Shown here: piece by piece, positions 63,901 to 64,000 of the stretch
How positions within the stretch are numbered: position 1 is the stretch's first letter
How the letters are laid out: each line of letters starts with the position of its first letter
From: Membranihabitans marinus
GTDB taxonomy: Bacteria; Bacteroidota; Bacteroidia; Chitinophagales; Saprospiraceae
Reading direction: 5' to 3'
Length of the DNA: 64,000 nt
NCBI RefSeq assembly: GCF_021729155.1
Contig: NZ_JAJQYA010000009.1
Location: forward strand, 62,001 to 126,000
Program-made: the position numbers and the translations under genes
The notes under the pieces: generated by a model
Databases searched by the model: none
What the model saw: only the letters and a program-made list of their open reading frames with translations
What the model was told of the DNA's origin: nothing

Positions 63901-64000
63901 TATAGAGAAGCCCTATACGGAGGTGATGCAGGCAAAGGTCGACGATTGTTTTACAACCATCCCGAAGCTCAGTGTATTAGATGTCACGCGGTATTTGAAG
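60946..64000 (+). CDS. PVC-type haem-binding dehydrogenase lipoprotein, 3' truncated by the window
   Basis: The frame opens with ATG 60946 and is uninterrupted to the window end (1018 codons). A lipobox (LLLGSC, then KESIPP) is followed by a beta-propeller-like dehydrogenase domain (about 45-470: GIEVHDGEVYIAIGPDFWRTKDIDGD, FAHGLRNTHEFVFDKYGNLITEDNDSD, NGPTGLVYNP, GLDFGPDGSLYFGDW). A long HEAT-repeat region follows (about 485-960), then a cytochrome c start with CIRCHAV at the very end. It would pass electrons from an oxidised sugar or similar substrate to c-type haem. The real stop is beyond the window. Confidence 0.9.
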   Translation, partial: MKLNIYILFFGLLLGSCKESIPPIYPNRSVELKPEQALEISKKLQQEVNVTVADPFELTLWASDTLVNDPIAISIDDQGRVFYTSAIRQTHSEFDIRQHKNWMTASISFKTVEDRRAFLRKTFEADSEESKRFLKDLNNDGVRDWRDLTVEKEEIWFVEDNSGDGIANRSQLYLQDFHEEITDVANGIEVHDGEVYIAIGPDFWRTKDIDGDLIADKTESISHGYAVHIGFGGHGMSGATIGPAGRIWWGIGDIGANIIDKEGKQHAYPNEGIIVRSDIDGSNFEVFAHGLRNTHEFVFDKYGNLITEDNDSDQRGERERLTYLIDGSDSGWRINWQFGKYTDSTNNGYKVWMDEKMHIPRWKNQAAYFLPPITNYINGPTGLVYNPGTALSPDWYDHFFIAEFRGTPARSPLHAFTLASDGAGFKLDKTQEVVNGLLPTGLDFGPDGSLYFGDWIDGWDPKRQGRIWKLDIPGQENSPIRAQTKEILQSNFSNKKQSILSELLYHQDLRVRKKAQFELVKRGEDGFEILNSAINQRENPIARIHGIWGISQLARQVDKDYASVLVPLLRDQDPEICAQAAKYLGDVKYHKAEESLIPLLNHYSPRVQLFAVEALGRIESENAVHPILDLVERNDNKDTWLRHAAAIALARIDDADPLLDLVDDPSKAKKIVAVVALRRMSDKGVARFLQDDSQYIVAEAARAINDDLSIPEALEDLANILTEKRINKEVILRRAINANLRVGNPENIDNLIEFIQMTSAPAAMRAEAIATLSSWSNPSLFDRVDGRYRGPLSRDASMAREKLNPLLPRLLREKNNIVQLETVAAIGRLKIDTYDQKLINLLYSTTDADIKKTILNTLNTLQSSTLEIALERSLTDKNAEVRSEALKLLPKSNISPQQSIKLFKKVLRSGTISEQQAALIALRSISSDNASTILTESMNQLIAKRLPREIELDLIETVELQEDENLKQLLQTYNQSKDSSDIVDQYREALYGGDAGKGRRLFYNHPEAQCIRCHAVFE

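Overview
This is an AT-rich stretch of a Bacteroidota chromosome, most likely Saprospiria-like or a relative. The placement is inference. It rests on PorZ and two proteins with type IX secretion (T9SS) C-terminal signals, many SSC-type lipoproteins, DUF4294 and DUF4837 proteins, BshA (bacillithiol), a mevalonate-pathway decarboxylase, AT-rich gene starts without clear Shine-Dalgarno sequences, and TAnnTTTG-type -7 promoter motifs. Nearly all genes are intact and densely packed, with many ATGA stop/start overlaps. There is no transposase, prophage, CRISPR array, rRNA or recognisable tRNA.

Layout. 1-5.5 kb: tail of a coiled-coil gene, a strong terminator, a 480-bp AT-rich gap with a perfect DnaA box and several near-matches (candidate oriC), then dnaB, an RsuA-family pseudouridine synthase, a lipoprotein and a GCS2-like/CBS fusion. 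5.5-16 kb: two amidohydrolase-like secreted proteins (one with no visible metal ligands), then DUF4294, mvaD, rhodanese, xerD, an Ig-like lipoprotein, lptB and two small lipoproteins as one compact + strand run. 16-22.4 kb: a large LRR/T9SS surface protein, a glycosyltransferase, a patatin and a DinB/YfiT-like protein. 22.4-33.5 kb: recQ-aroQ on the minus strand; kdsD-rhomboid, an O-antigen-ligase-like protein, pheS-hisS-gatA and a LysM lytic transglycosylase. 33.5-35.8 kb: the only gene-poor, accessory-looking stretch. It holds a cluster of perfect hairpins between two terminators, an hsp20 gene with repeated palindromic sites upstream, a decayed reading frame, and two ~96% identical ~295-bp non-coding elements with internal inverted repeats. 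35.8-43.7 kb: a MerR/B12-domain-like regulator, bshA, DUF937-porZ, and a T9SS subtilase. 43.8-50.7 kb: GH3/beta-lactamase fusion, FtsX-type permease, an unknown protein, two cyclophilin lipoproteins (one with a PKD domain) and a ROK kinase. 51-54.2 kb, minus strand: a TPR protein and an ECF sigma / membrane protein / Spy-like module. 54.4-64 kb: an acyltransferase, ligA, a VanX-like dipeptidase, a MoxR ATPase, a DUF4837 lipoprotein, a TIM-barrel lipoprotein and a large PVC-type haem dehydrogenase cut by the window end.

Themes. Envelope building and export (LptB, KdsD, O-antigen ligase, PorZ, MltD, GH3/beta-lactamase, VanX, many lipoproteins) are interleaved with replication and repair genes (dnaB, xerD, recQ, ligA) and translation genes (pheS, hisS, gatA). 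The most unusual material is the candidate origin at 110-649 and the 33.6-35.6 kb intergenic region.
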